In this document: positions 35,801 through 45,700 of the stretch, piece by piece
Layout of the letters: each line of letters opens with the position of its first letter
How positions within the stretch are numbered: the first letter of the stretch is position 1
Assembly: GCF_003576455.2 (NCBI RefSeq)
Contig: NZ_CP032869.1
Coordinates: 62,001 to 126,000 of the forward strand
Source of the DNA: Mucilaginibacter celer
Lineage (GTDB): Bacteria; Bacteroidota; Bacteroidia; Sphingobacteriales; Sphingobacteriaceae
Length of the DNA: 64,000 nt
Direction of reading: 5' to 3'
Program-made: the position numbers and the translations under genes
Notes under the pieces: model-generated
Told to the model about the DNA's origin: nothing
The model's database searches: none
What the model saw: only the letters and a program-made list of their open reading frames with translations

Positions 35801-36290
35801 CAGGATTTGGGATCCGATGAAAAATTTCTTCCTCGGCTCAAACCTGTTGCTGGCGCAGAGCAATATCAAAAAGAGTGATGCCCGTTACCTGGCCAATCGC
35901 TCGTTGGATAGGTTTACGCCGAAGAACAGTCCGCTGTTTGAGCAGGCTCCTTACTCTATCAACGCCTGGTTAAACTATAACAATAAAAAATGGGGCACCG
36001 ACCTTACCGGTACTTTCAATATGGTAGGCGAGCGCCTGGTGCAGATCAACCTCACCGGCGAGCCTGATCTGTACACCCGCCCGGTTCCGCTGCTTGATTT
36101 TGTTTTCAGCCAGCGCCTTAACAAGCACATCCTGTTTAAGGGTTACTTCAAAAACATACTTAACCCGGCTGTAAAAACGGTGTACGCCAACCCCGATACC
36201 GGCGGCAAGTGGTATGGTAACGAGTATGTTAATCGCAGTTACATGCGCGGGAGTGAAATAATGTTGGGCTTTACCTATAAAGTGTTTTAA
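32835..36290 (+). CDS. TonB-dependent receptor with STN signalling domain
   Basis: An 1151-residue outer-membrane receptor. The first 23 residues precede a signal peptide that starts MKLVIVLLITTCLQAAASAYAQ; such leaders are usual in this receptor class. STN domain about 46-115 (IHEKGAQLSTIFKMVKDQSG, IDVDLTNASLEDALNTIL), CarboxypepD_reg domain about 127-208 (GVVVDEKELPLPGVTAKLKG), then TonB box and plug (LGEVVVQARRNTRTENAVLD, YVAVRGLGDRSVIGQLNG) and a barrel ending in GFTYKVF. The STN domain and the FecI/FecR pair upstream imply that ligand binding induces the operon. The plug is nearer to the general TonB receptors than to SusC, and no SusD gene follows. The ligand is unknown. Confidence 0.92.
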   Translation: MQFNERREYYARDVFSYSKIFLVMKLVIVLLITTCLQAAASAYAQKITIHEKGAQLSTIFKMVKDQSGQAVFYDNKHIKHIAPIDVDLTNASLEDALNTILKYQPLTYSIIDKVVVISPKKAEAVAAITIKGVVVDEKELPLPGVTAKLKGTGNVAITDVNGNFSIAVPETGGTLVFSFVGYQSKEVVVNASNRNINVKLLPTATSLGEVVVQARRNTRTENAVLDERRNASVVQDAISAQQIERTGSITTTQALQRVSGVTITDDKYVAVRGLGDRSVIGQLNGVRLASSDPDRSAIPLDLVPAALLDNITIYKTVTPDKPADAAAGIVELKTRSVPDSMVFEIVAQTGFNSNIGIGGSTNSFINSDMGFFGQKISKKNLSPEFKALSQQYPDGVGSIQQMIRNSNYSVDGWKEVDRVNRIMQGFDPVMTTRFKQAPLNQLYTATYGNSFNIFKKHKLGVILGGNYYHHTTDIYGGDLTQYSIYQGIVTGNPDVYSFRNIPNYTTPNSLFMGKYQTYKEYTGAETLNYGVLAGLTYRFSPRHEVSMQYLGSWGGETQATNLRGRYEYTGLPGEVASTVYSLKQTFRNLNTYNLQGEHKFLRGDYSPKLSYNVASSTSSQNNPDYRFISLADYMPNGGGWYTRPSGSSSSLVYTKHLYALTSGYVNGFGTYGIIQAEPNGRRWRNLKENNYNYKADLSIPFKFLGERQVFKTGINYLFRERTFTENQLLLPGSNFTGNKQLPLYDVEGDLDKLVSNAVIGVRPLAPGSGEGAQPIGGYMYNIQKSPNNYKGHYLTNALYGMLELKLTDELRVAGGVRFEMTNIGSAVDTAGVFIDPALTTTVGDIAEPNSVYKTGYKPYYSVNATYTLNQKMNFRGAFNTTLARPELREITNVFEFDAFQMGLVVGNPNLVNQYTQNQDFRWEWFPNNGEVIAVSAFRKRIKNQLVKVFNLKTDGLAATYPEFPTIEFQNDPNTGTVWGMELEVVKDLGRIWDPMKNFFLGSNLLLAQSNIKKSDARYLANRSLDRFTPKNSPLFEQAPYSINAWLNYNNKKWGTDLTGTFNMVGERLVQINLTGEPDLYTRPVPLLDFVFSQRLNKHILFKGYFKNILNPAVKTVYANPDTGGKWYGNEYVNRSYMRGSEIMLGFTYKVF

Positions 36291-36292
36291 TA

Positions 36293-38044
36293 ATGAAGAA
36301 GATCACATCAGTGTTTACAAAACTTCAACCGGTGGTGCTGGTATGGTTCATGGCTACGGCCCTATGCCTTACAGCCTGCAAAAAAAATAAAATGGATTTG
36401 CGAAACGATAACCGTTTCACAACCACGCCTATGCCGGTTTCTACCTCGCGCATTGTTAACCTTGCCGGGTTTAACCAGGTAAGGGCCAACGGCCGCGCAA
36501 TAACGGATTCGGTATTTCATGATCCCGACGGCCCGGATTACTATAAATTTACAGGCACCGATTATTTTCCCAAAAACGGGTTAATGGGCGCTACCTGGCA
36601 AATTCAGCAGGCTTTGTTTGCATCGCCCAATGGTTTGGAGTTAAAGTTCAGTTATGTGGGTAAGGCAGGTTTTACGCCCGTTCCCTTCACCATGCCGGCC
36701 ATTAAAGAGGAATATAACAAGCCGATGGATTACTACCTGCTGCCTACCAATGCTGCAGGCAGTTTGCCAAACTATTACGCCGTAGAACGCGGTGCCGTAC
36801 AACCATCAAAGCCCGATCATTTCAAAATCAGGATCATTAACCTTACAGCACCGGTAAGCGGTACCATCTTTTCGCCCATAGGGCAATTGGAAGATTTGAC
36901 CGGACCGGTAACGCTTACCTACGCCGATGGTACGCCGGTGGCCGCCCAAACCAGTAATGTTACTACAGATCAGCATGTATCTGATTATTTAGAACTTCCT
37001 TACGGCGCCTACCAATTCAAGGTGCTTACCGCCAACGGCCGCCAGGTTCCGGGTGCTTCACCGTCCGATTCCCGGTTTATGGACATTTATCCAACTACAT
37101 CTACCGTAGCGGTGATTGCCAATGGGGTTATTAACAACAGCAAACTCACATTTGCCCCCATCAATACCTATCAGCCCGGCGGTGTTTACACTATTGTTGT
37201 TACCCCGTATAATTTTAATTATGACAGATCGCCCTCGGAAGCCAGCAGCGGGGCTTTTCAAAACGCTTTTACGGTAATAACCGATCTTAGCGCCCCTGCT
37301 AATATTACCTATTGCCGTGTGCAGGCGGTAAATGCTCTGCCGGGCGATAACCAGGTAAGCTTCCGGGTAAACGGGCAGGCTTTATCTGCCGGTCTTGGCT
37401 TTGGCCAGTCATCCGCATACAGCAACCTCATCCAGGGCGATTATAATATCGAAGCTGTAAATGCCTCCGGTACCGTATTGGCTTCGCTTAAGCAAACCCT
37501 TAAAGCATCGCAAAACTATACGGCATGGCTATATCCCGATGCGGCAGGCAAAAGCCAGTTATTATTGGTACCTAATGATTTGAGTGGCCTATCTACCGTG
37601 GTGGCAGGTAACCCGCAGGATGCCAGCGCCGGTACCTACCGGAGTGATTATTTGTTTAACACGCGCTGCCTTAACCTCTCGCCCGATAATCAATACATCA
37701 CTTTTACCTTCGATAACGGACAACCGGCGGCCGCAAACCTTCGTCCGGGGATCCTGAATCCGGGGAATCCTTATGTAAACCAGGGGATAGCTGATTTCTA
37801 TAAACCTTTTGAGTTAATGGCTTACCGCTCCCTGCCCGATGTTGTGCCCGGCACCTGGGCTAAGGATATCGAAGTATTTAAAAGCGAAAATTTTATAGCC
37901 AACCCGGCGCTTTATACCACACCGGCGCGCGCGTTGCCTGCCGCAGAGCCGGGTATTTATACGGCCGCCCTCATCGGCCGCTCAGGTGCTAATGTGCCTG
38001 TTGCCGAAAAAGCGAAAATCATCTTAGTAAAACATAACCGATAA
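36293..38044 (+). CDS. DUF4397-like surface lipoprotein
   Basis: A 583-residue lipoprotein with lipobox LTAC, cysteine at 29, followed by KKNKMD. Residues about 180-265 (KIRIINLTAPVSG, ITLTYADGTPV-like strands, LELPYGAYQFKVLTANG) and 340-440 (CRVQAVNALPGDNQVSFRVNG, YSNLIQGDYNIEAVNASG, YTAWLYPD) look like two DUF4397 beta-sandwich domains. Further beta-rich regions surround them. It starts three bases after the receptor stop and its own stop overlaps the next start (TAATG). In this position other operons would encode SusD, so it is a candidate for the receptor's surface partner. Confidence 0.75.
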   Translation: MKKITSVFTKLQPVVLVWFMATALCLTACKKNKMDLRNDNRFTTTPMPVSTSRIVNLAGFNQVRANGRAITDSVFHDPDGPDYYKFTGTDYFPKNGLMGATWQIQQALFASPNGLELKFSYVGKAGFTPVPFTMPAIKEEYNKPMDYYLLPTNAAGSLPNYYAVERGAVQPSKPDHFKIRIINLTAPVSGTIFSPIGQLEDLTGPVTLTYADGTPVAAQTSNVTTDQHVSDYLELPYGAYQFKVLTANGRQVPGASPSDSRFMDIYPTTSTVAVIANGVINNSKLTFAPINTYQPGGVYTIVVTPYNFNYDRSPSEASSGAFQNAFTVITDLSAPANITYCRVQAVNALPGDNQVSFRVNGQALSAGLGFGQSSAYSNLIQGDYNIEAVNASGTVLASLKQTLKASQNYTAWLYPDAAGKSQLLLVPNDLSGLSTVVAGNPQDASAGTYRSDYLFNTRCLNLSPDNQYITFTFDNGQPAAANLRPGILNPGNPYVNQGIADFYKPFELMAYRSLPDVVPGTWAKDIEVFKSENFIANPALYTTPARALPAAEPGIYTAALIGRSGANVPVAEKAKIILVKHNR

Positions 38045-39270
38045 TGAACAGGAAATTTGCAACCGCTTTTATGCTCGTACCGGCGTTATTGATGCTGCTG
38101 CTTGTTGCTGCCTGCAACAAAATTGAGTACACACAAATAAAAGAACCGGCCTATCTGCGGGTGTTTAATGATCTCAACTACACCCAAAACATGGATAATA
38201 AAAACAACAAATATCCATCGTTGTGTATGATCATTAACCCCGTATTTGATGCCAAGGGAATACCCACCGGCGGCCAGATAGTGGGCGATTTTTTAGATAA
38301 ACGAGAGCCGTACGCCCCGCCTTATCCATCGCATGCGGGCAACAGCTCATCAGTACAAAACCCCGAGTATCCCGGTAAAGAGCCAGTACTTGTAGGCCCG
38401 ATACTGAACGGTTTCGACCTGAGCAGCTGGGCACAGGTGCCATCGGGCAAACTCAGGGTGGTTTTTTATTACCGCCCGTACAACTCGGCTCCGTTCTTTA
38501 GTCTTGATGAATCGTTGAAGCACGATCTGCTGGCCGATACCACTATCGATCTTAGCACCAAAGAAGTTTACACGCTGCATGTTTTGCAAAAAGATTTCAT
38601 CACGAAAAAAACAGGCTTGCTGCTAAGGCAGGAAAACTTTTATAAGCTTTCCCTTTCAGATTCGCTGGTATACGTAAACTTTTATAACTACAGCGCCAAA
38701 GGCTTTGCCGAAGCTGATTACAGCCTGAAACCGCAAAATGTTTCACTGGCTTCCTTCCGTTCGGGTATTAAAGACAGGATGAACGTTTTTTTAACCCTTT
38801 ATGATGGGCAAACCAACCCCACAAGCGCGCCGATAGTTACCGGCTATAACGGTAATTACCTTTGCAGCATTAACCGCAACACCGATAGCGGAGAGGTTAG
38901 CCCTTATAATCAATTCCCTTTATGGGCATCGGCCGGAACTGATGGCATAAAAACAGACGTATGGCAGCGCTTTGAATTTTTAGTGCCGGGACTGGACATT
39001 GTTAGCAATCCTTACAGCAAAACCAATATCGGCACTTCACAAACTTATGCCAATTACGCTTCGGTTAATTGCTTGCTTAACGGAAAAGTAACTATAGGTG
39101 GTAATTTCTATTTGTCAAACGGCGTGTTTTTGCCCAACCTTTTGGTGAGCCTGCACTCGGGCGTAAATAATCCGCAAACATTTGCCACGGTAAACACCAT
39201 CGAGGTGGTGAACAGTAATATCTACCTCACCACCATCCAACGCAAATACCCGGTACCTATTTATAAATGA
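38044..39270 (+). CDS. Surface lipoprotein, unknown family
   Basis: A 408-residue lipoprotein with lipobox LVAAC and cysteine at 24. The mature chain begins IEYTQIKEPAYLRVFNDLNYTQN, which recalls the first strands of DUF4397 proteins, but the rest does not match clearly. The region is beta-rich, with Tyr/Asn/Ser-rich loops (FYYRPYNSAPFFSLDESLK, VYVNFYNYSAKGFAEADYS). Its start overlaps the preceding stop by one base and its stop overlaps the next start (ATGA), so the genes are translationally coupled. It is likely an exposed binding protein of the locus. Confidence 0.65.
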   Translation: MNRKFATAFMLVPALLMLLLVAACNKIEYTQIKEPAYLRVFNDLNYTQNMDNKNNKYPSLCMIINPVFDAKGIPTGGQIVGDFLDKREPYAPPYPSHAGNSSSVQNPEYPGKEPVLVGPILNGFDLSSWAQVPSGKLRVVFYYRPYNSAPFFSLDESLKHDLLADTTIDLSTKEVYTLHVLQKDFITKKTGLLLRQENFYKLSLSDSLVYVNFYNYSAKGFAEADYSLKPQNVSLASFRSGIKDRMNVFLTLYDGQTNPTSAPIVTGYNGNYLCSINRNTDSGEVSPYNQFPLWASAGTDGIKTDVWQRFEFLVPGLDIVSNPYSKTNIGTSQTYANYASVNCLLNGKVTIGGNFYLSNGVFLPNLLVSLHSGVNNPQTFATVNTIEVVNSNIYLTTIQRKYPVPIYK

Positions 39271-40346
39271 TAATTACGATGAACAAAAGCATAAATCAAA
39301 TGAAACATACCGGGCTTGTATTTTGCCTGCTGCTTTGCACGCTGCTGAGCGCCTGCAAATACGACGACCTGAGCGTGAAAAAGCCCAACGAGACTTTCAG
39401 GCTTGGCGGCGATTTTTTAAAGAATAATTATGATTTCAGCCTTTTTTATACCGCCCTGCAATACAGCGGTTTGGTTGATAAGCTGAACGAAGCCGGCCCT
39501 TACACCATTATAGCGCCAAACAACAAAGCTTTTAACGAGATAGGGATCCAATTACCGGGCGATATTTATAAGCTGAACCGCGACAGCCTGAAACAGGCCA
39601 TGGCTTATCACATTATCCCCCGTAAACTAACGCTGGCCAGTTTCCCGGTAAATGGTGTGGATGTGCGTTATGAAACGTTGGCTGGTATTTCGCTTTACGA
39701 ATCTATCGGCTCTTTTTTTCCGGGGAATGCTGCCGCTATAAACCAGCTTTATTTTAGCGGGAGCCTTGTATACCGTAAAGACGTGGTGCTGGCTAACGGC
39801 ACCTTGCAGGCTGTTGATAAGGTGATGAAGCAATATCCGGGTAAAACCGTGCAGAGCTGGCTGGCCTCGAGGCCCAATTTTAGCATTTATGTTTCGGGTT
39901 TGAAAAAATTCGGTCTTTGGGATGAACTTGCCGGGGCCGGGCCGTTCACCATTTTTGCACCCGATAACCAGGCTTTTATTAACGTGGGGATGACGCAGGA
40001 GATTGTTGATCAGTTAAACCCGGCCGATTACAGCGGTCCGCGCCTGTTCGGGGCTTATATCTATTACGACAAAAGCTATTTCATGTCGGATAGAGTCATT
40101 TTTGGTATTATCAATGCCGAAGGCTCTTATAAAAGCACTCCACGGGATGATGACAGCAGTATGAACTGGTTTGCCGGCTCTACTTATGGCAACCTGCAGC
40201 TGCTTTCTAAAATTACCAACAAATGGTATTATATGGTCACCCTTACGGCTAATGATGTGGCTTTGTCGGATAACCTGTGCAACAACGGCCTGGTGCATAA
40301 AATATCGGGTGTATTGATGAAGCCCGAAAACGCCAGGAAAAATTAA
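39267..40346 (+). CDS. Fasciclin (FAS1) domain lipoprotein 1
   Basis: A 359-residue lipoprotein, lipobox LLSAC with cysteine at 30. Two FAS1 domains: about 50-185 (FSLFYTALQYSGLVDKLNEA, GPYTIIAPNNKAFNEIG, AMAYHIIPRKL) and about 200-350 (NFSIYVSGLKKFGLWDELAG, GPFTIFAPDNQAFINVG, GLVHKISGVLM). FAS1 domains mediate adhesion or ligand binding. The ATG at 39267 overlaps the previous stop; ATGs at codons 5 and 12 are alternatives that keep the signal peptide. It is the first of three FAS1 lipoproteins in a row that have diverged widely from each other. Confidence 0.85.
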   Translation: MIITMNKSINQMKHTGLVFCLLLCTLLSACKYDDLSVKKPNETFRLGGDFLKNNYDFSLFYTALQYSGLVDKLNEAGPYTIIAPNNKAFNEIGIQLPGDIYKLNRDSLKQAMAYHIIPRKLTLASFPVNGVDVRYETLAGISLYESIGSFFPGNAAAINQLYFSGSLVYRKDVVLANGTLQAVDKVMKQYPGKTVQSWLASRPNFSIYVSGLKKFGLWDELAGAGPFTIFAPDNQAFINVGMTQEIVDQLNPADYSGPRLFGAYIYYDKSYFMSDRVIFGIINAEGSYKSTPRDDDSSMNWFAGSTYGNLQLLSKITNKWYYMVTLTANDVALSDNLCNNGLVHKISGVLMKPENARKN

Positions 40347-40357
40347 GTACCGTTTAA

Positions 40358-41671
40358 ATGAAATTCACCATGAAGAAATGGAAACTACAAATGATATGCG
40401 GCCTGTTGGCTTGCCTTGCTTTTGGCTGCAAAAAGCAGGAATTTACGCTGCCGCCCGTGGGCGATAAAATCCCTTACGAGGATGAAAAGCTGCCTGCGCT
40501 GAAAGAAGTGATTGCCCAATCGCATGCTACTTTATTTTATAAAGCCTGGCAGCGCAGCAATATGGACGCCATACTAAAAGCACAGGCTACGCCTAAAACT
40601 TACTTCACCGTATTGCTGCCCGGCAACGCCGCCATGGAAAGCGCTGGCTACAACGAACAAAAGATACAGGTGGCCGAACCAAAAGAACTGGATTCGCTGC
40701 TGATGTTTTATACGTTGCGCGACAGGATACGCCCGGAAGATTTAGTCGGCAAAACAGATAATTACAACGCCCGCACCTTATTATACCGGCCAGACCTGCA
40801 AACAACAGCAACTAACGGGCCGGGTTACACCTATAATTACCGGATTCAGTTGTTGGTTAAGGATAGCAAAACTTACGCTAATGGTAAAATAGTGGGTTCT
40901 GGAAAATCAGTGGCAGCAAAGGACGGGTACATCTGGTTATTGGATCAGCCTATAGTTAAACCTACCAAAACCATTTTAAAGTTTTTGGATGATGACGGCC
41001 GTTTTACGCTTTTATTGCAGCTTCTGCGCTATACCGATGCGCAATATAACAAAATAGAGTCGGACGCGACAGGTTATCCGGGTAGCCGTAAAAGCTTTGC
41101 AAATTGGTTTGGCTGGGATTATATAATTCCGGGTCCAGGTTCAAGTATCCGCCAGGTGGTATCAACTACGCTCTTTCTGCCAACCGATGCTGCTTTTAAA
41201 GCCGCCGGGTTTAGCAACCTGCAGGATTTGATGGCGTTTAACACGCGCCGCGGCTTACCCCATTGGGGCACTACACCAACAGGCGGCGGCACCATGGTGG
41301 GTGCTTTCGCTACCGATACCTTGCTTAATTACAGCGTAAACTGGGGTAAAATGATCAATATTCCCGCCGACTCCTATTATGCCAAGTTCGCCTCGGATGT
41401 GCCGGTATTTTACAGTAATGTGATGGGGAGCCCGATACTATCTAATTATGTGGTTGCCGGGGCGCTGGATTTAAGTAACCCGCAAAAACCAGATGGTGAG
41501 TATTACATGCCCCTTGATTTTACTGCCGACGGGACCGGGAACATCAACTTGAAGGTTAAAGGATCAGAGGCTGAGCCCGCTAAAATTATCCAGGCTGATA
41601 TGCTTACTATGATGGGGCCGGTTAACGCGATTGATCATTTGCTTTTACCAAAGGGGTACAAATTAAAATAA
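40358..41671 (+). CDS. Fasciclin (FAS1) domain lipoprotein 2
   Basis: A 437-residue lipoprotein, lipobox LAFGC with cysteine at 24. The first FAS1-like domain (about 55-205) has THATLFYKAW-like start, YFTVLLPGNAAMESAGY and a long insertion before LLDQPIV. The second (about 210-437) starts LKFLDDDGRFTLLLQLLRYTD, has TTLFLPTDAAFKAAGFSNL, and ends GPVNAIDHLLLPKG. Both are larger than the usual 130 residues and more diverged than those of the neighbours, so ligand preference may differ. It lies 11 bases after the previous gene. Confidence 0.8.
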   Translation: MKFTMKKWKLQMICGLLACLAFGCKKQEFTLPPVGDKIPYEDEKLPALKEVIAQSHATLFYKAWQRSNMDAILKAQATPKTYFTVLLPGNAAMESAGYNEQKIQVAEPKELDSLLMFYTLRDRIRPEDLVGKTDNYNARTLLYRPDLQTTATNGPGYTYNYRIQLLVKDSKTYANGKIVGSGKSVAAKDGYIWLLDQPIVKPTKTILKFLDDDGRFTLLLQLLRYTDAQYNKIESDATGYPGSRKSFANWFGWDYIIPGPGSSIRQVVSTTLFLPTDAAFKAAGFSNLQDLMAFNTRRGLPHWGTTPTGGGTMVGAFATDTLLNYSVNWGKMINIPADSYYAKFASDVPVFYSNVMGSPILSNYVVAGALDLSNPQKPDGEYYMPLDFTADGTGNINLKVKGSEAEPAKIIQADMLTMMGPVNAIDHLLLPKGYKLK

Positions 41672-41711
41672 AGCCGGGCTGGTGACAGGCACCGGCCGCA
41701 AAAATATTATC

Positions 41712-42716
41712 ATGAAAAAAGATAGAAGATCAAGACACCTCAATTACATAGGGTGCGCCCTTGTTTTGCTGTTGCTGATGGGGGCGAGCGCCTGTAAAAA
41801 AAACATAGATGTAGGTACGGTTGATCCAAATAGCCTTGACCGGGTTATTGCCGATAACTTTAACCTTTCCATCTTCAACGCGGTTTTAAAATACAGCAGG
41901 CAGGACAAAATGCTGCAGGAAAAAGGACCTTTTACTGTTTTGGTACCATCAGATGATGCCTTTAGCAGCATTTACCCAAATGCCGCCGGTGTTGGTCTTG
42001 CCGATAAAAGTGTACTTGCGCGTATAGCCCGCTATCATATTGTTGATGGCCGCTTTGAGCTGAGTAAGCTGCCATTCAGGTTTAACCAGGAACTACCCTC
42101 GCGCGGCGGCAAACTTTACGTAACCCGCTGGGTAAAAGGTACAGATACGGTGTTGACCATTAATGGCGCACGTGTGCTGGCCAAAAACGTTGCAGGCTCC
42201 AACGGGTTAATCCAGGTGATGAACAGGGTACTTACCCCTTATGTGCACGAAAAGCTGGGCAACGCCCTCGCCGCCGAACCGGATATTACGCTTTTTTACC
42301 AGGCGGTACTATCTGCCGGGATGCTCGAAACCATAAACGGTACAGGGCCTTATACCATCCTCGCACCAAACAATACAGCCATGCAGGCCCTTGGTTACGC
42401 CACCGTAGCCCAGGTAAGCAATACCGACCCGGAAGTGCTGAAACGCCTGGTAAGCTACCACATTATCCGCGACAGAAGGTTTGTGTACGATTACATTTTA
42501 GGTTCGGGCGGCGATGTGGTGATTAAACAAAATATGCTGGATGATAACAGCATTTCGGTTAACCTGATTGCCGATAGCAGCCAGCCCGGAGGCTTTAGCG
42601 GTATCACGGTAAAAGGGCCGGGCAACACGTCGCCCATCCAGCTCAGCAAGCAGGATATACTTACCGGTAACGGGGTTTTACACATTATTGACGGCGTTTT
42701 GCGCACGGGTTTTTAA
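41712..42716 (+). CDS. Fasciclin (FAS1) domain lipoprotein 3
   Basis: I use the ATG at 41712, giving 334 residues, because a longer frame begins with GTG and would put ten extra polar residues before the signal sequence. The lipobox is GASAC with cysteine at 28. Two FAS1 domains: about 45-180 (FNLSIFNAVLKYSRQDKML, GPFTVLVPSDDAFSSIYP, ARYHIVDGRFELSKLP) and about 185-334 (DITLFYQAVLSAGMLETING, GPYTILAPNNTAMQALGY, SYHIIRDRR, GVLHIIDGVLRTGF). These are the most typical FAS1 sequences of the three. It precedes the second TonB-dependent receptor by 34 bases. Confidence 0.85.
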   Translation: MKKDRRSRHLNYIGCALVLLLLMGASACKKNIDVGTVDPNSLDRVIADNFNLSIFNAVLKYSRQDKMLQEKGPFTVLVPSDDAFSSIYPNAAGVGLADKSVLARIARYHIVDGRFELSKLPFRFNQELPSRGGKLYVTRWVKGTDTVLTINGARVLAKNVAGSNGLIQVMNRVLTPYVHEKLGNALAAEPDITLFYQAVLSAGMLETINGTGPYTILAPNNTAMQALGYATVAQVSNTDPEVLKRLVSYHIIRDRRFVYDYILGSGGDVVIKQNMLDDNSISVNLIADSSQPGGFSGITVKGPGNTSPIQLSKQDILTGNGVLHIIDGVLRTGF

Positions 42717-42750
42717 CAACATTGCCAGCATAGTTTAAAGACATTTATAA

Positions 42751-45700
42751 ATGAAAAGAATCATAAAATCGGGCCTGTGCATAGCGCTGGCGGCATTGCT
42801 GCTGCTTGTACTTTGCCCGCCGCAGGCCTTTGCGCAGGAAACCAGCGGCACGCTGAGCGGTACTGTTTTTGATGCTGCCGGTGCGCCGTTTCCGGGTGCT
42901 ACCGTAGTAGCCATACACCAGCCATCGGGCACACGCTATGCCATAGCAGCCGACCAGAAAGGCCGGTATTATTTACCCAACCTCCGCATCGGCGGGCCAT
43001 ACTCGATAGAGGTATCGATGATGGGCATGCAGCCCGAAAAACGGGATGGCATCACCATTAGCCTGGGAGCATCAATTACTTTGAATTTCGTGCTGAAAAA
43101 CCAGTCGCAGCAATTGGGCGAGGTTGTAGTAAAAGCCACTAAACGCGGTGCGCAGGCCAGTACTTACGGGGCCGGTAAAAATATCAGTGCCAGCCAGGTG
43201 CGTAATGCGCCTACGGTATCGCGCAGCATTACGGATATTACCCGGCAGGTGCCGCAGGCCAGTAAGGATAACAGTTTTGGCGGTACCAACTTCAGGTATA
43301 ATAACGTAACTATTGATGGTGCCATTAATAACGATGCCATTGGTTTTAGTCCTTCGCTGGGCGGGCAGTCGGGTACTTCGGGAATGCCGGGTAGCTCAAC
43401 GCGTACCAACCCGGTATCGTTGGATGCTATTGAGGATATGCATGTTTACCTGGCCCCTTACGATGTTAAGATAGGCAATTTTACAGGCGGCTCGGTAAAC
43501 GCCGTAACCCGTAGCGGTACCAATACTTTAAGCGGTTCGGTTTATGGCTATGGCCGTAATGCCACACTTACCGGTAACGATAGGGTAGGTACGCTGGGCA
43601 AAATGAACAGCGATTTTTACGATTACCAAACCGGTTTCCGCGTAGGTTTCCCGCTGATTAAAAATAAGCTGTTCTTTTTTAGCAACGAGGAGATCACCAA
43701 ACGCCGCGATCCTGCCCAGTTGAAAGCCGGCCAGGCCGAAACCAGCCAAATCCTGAGCCTGGAAGATGCCAACGCCATCAGCGCCTCCAACCTGATGAAT
43801 GCCGGCACGGCAGGCGATTTCAACACCTACTCCAAATCGACAAAGTTTTTTAACCGATTGGACTGGAATATCAGCGATAAGCACCAACTGGCTATCCGCA
43901 ATAACACCATTACTTCCGAAGCATTGTACATGGACCGCGACCAGCAGGATTTCCGCTTCAGCAGCATGGCTTTCCTACAAAAAAATAACCAAAGTTCAAC
44001 CGTTGCCGAGTTAAAGAGCAGGTTTTCGCAACGGTTATCTGGCAACTTATTATTGGGCTATACCCGCGTAACCGATAAACGTGACCCGAAAGGCGACCCA
44101 AGCCTGCCGCAGGTACAGATAGCGGGCCGTACACCCGGCACAACCATTTATCTCGGTACCGATCGCGAAGCAAGCATTTTTAATATGAAGCAACGCACCT
44201 ACGAGGTTACCGCCAATTTGAACTGGACGCTGGGAAATAACACTTTTACCTTTGGTACGCATAACGAGCTTTACAATATCAACTACGGCTTTGTTAACGC
44301 CTGGAACGGCAGGGTTGATTACCTGAGTATTGAAGATTACCTGAATAATAACCCTTACCGCGTACGCGGCGCTTATAATTACACCAACAATACCCGCGAT
44401 TATATACTTGCTCATCCCGGAGCAAACTTCAACCTGAATATGTACAGTGTGTATGTACAGGACGAGATCCGAGTTTCGGAGCGTTTAAAAGTGATCCCAG
44501 GTTTAAGGGCCGATATGGCCGATTTGCCGCAAAGGCCGGAGCTGAGCAGCAAAGTACAAACCGCCCTTGCCGATCCGTATTACGGCAATACCTATAGCTA
44601 TACTCCGCTAAGTCGCATCAACAATAACTATCTCAACAAAATCCAGCTGTCGCCAAGGATCGGTTTCAGGTATGACTGGCTGAGCGATCAGAGCCTGGTA
44701 TTGAGGGGTGGAGCGGGCCTGTTTGCCGGCCGTATCCCGATGGCCTGGATTGCTTATGCTTTTTACAACTCGGGCAACAGCTATGGCGGTTTAGATCAGA
44801 AAAGCGATCAGAAAACTTTTGCTTCCGGCAGTAATCCGTTAAAAGGCGGCCCTAACGGCATCGGCGATTTTATTGCCGCCAACGGTGCCGTGATCAACAA
44901 CAGCAACAGCGGTAAAACACAGGTCGATCTGATCGACAATAATTTTACTATGCCGCAGGTGCTGAGAACCAGTTTGGGTATCGATTACAGCACCGATAGC
45001 AAATGGAAGTTTACTGTTGAGGGCATCTACACCAAAACCATTAAAGATGTACTGTTTCAACAATTGAACGTACAGGATAACGCCACGTATTATCCTTATG
45101 ATAAAAACAGGAAACAACCCATTTACAGCGGCACTACCGATCAGCGTTTTTCAAACATCTACCTGTTAAGCAATACCTCGCAGGGCTATCGTTATAACAT
45201 TACGGGCAGCATTAGCAAGAGCATTGATAATGTGCTGCAGGCATCGGTGGCTTACACTTATGGTTTATCAAAAGATCTTTCGAACGGGGTAAGGAACTCG
45301 ATGGAAAGTAACTGGCAGTTAAACCAGGCGCTGGTGCCTAACACCCCGGCATTGGCTTACAGTAATTTTGATATCCGCCATCGCATTGTAAGCACCATCA
45401 GCTATAACAAAAACTGGAATAAATCGGGCAGGACTAATGTTTCGCTATTCTTTAGCGCGCAATCGGGCAGCCCGTTTACTTATGGTATTGTGAACAATAG
45501 CATACAGGGATTACCGCAGCAGGTGAGTTTGGTTTACATACCGCAGCGCGATGAAGCTATTAACTTTTTTAAAGATAAGATAAGCGGCGGCCAAACCATT
45601 ACCGCCGCGCAACAGGCTGCCGCTTTTAACCAATACATCGATGGGAATAAATACCTGCGTAACCGCCGCGGCGATTTTACCGGCCGGAACGAAGGCCGCA

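Noticed and set aside
32835..36290. Calling this receptor SusC
   Set aside because: The plug motifs (AVRGLGDRS type) and the lack of a following SusD fit a general TonB-dependent receptor with STN domain better than the SusC class.
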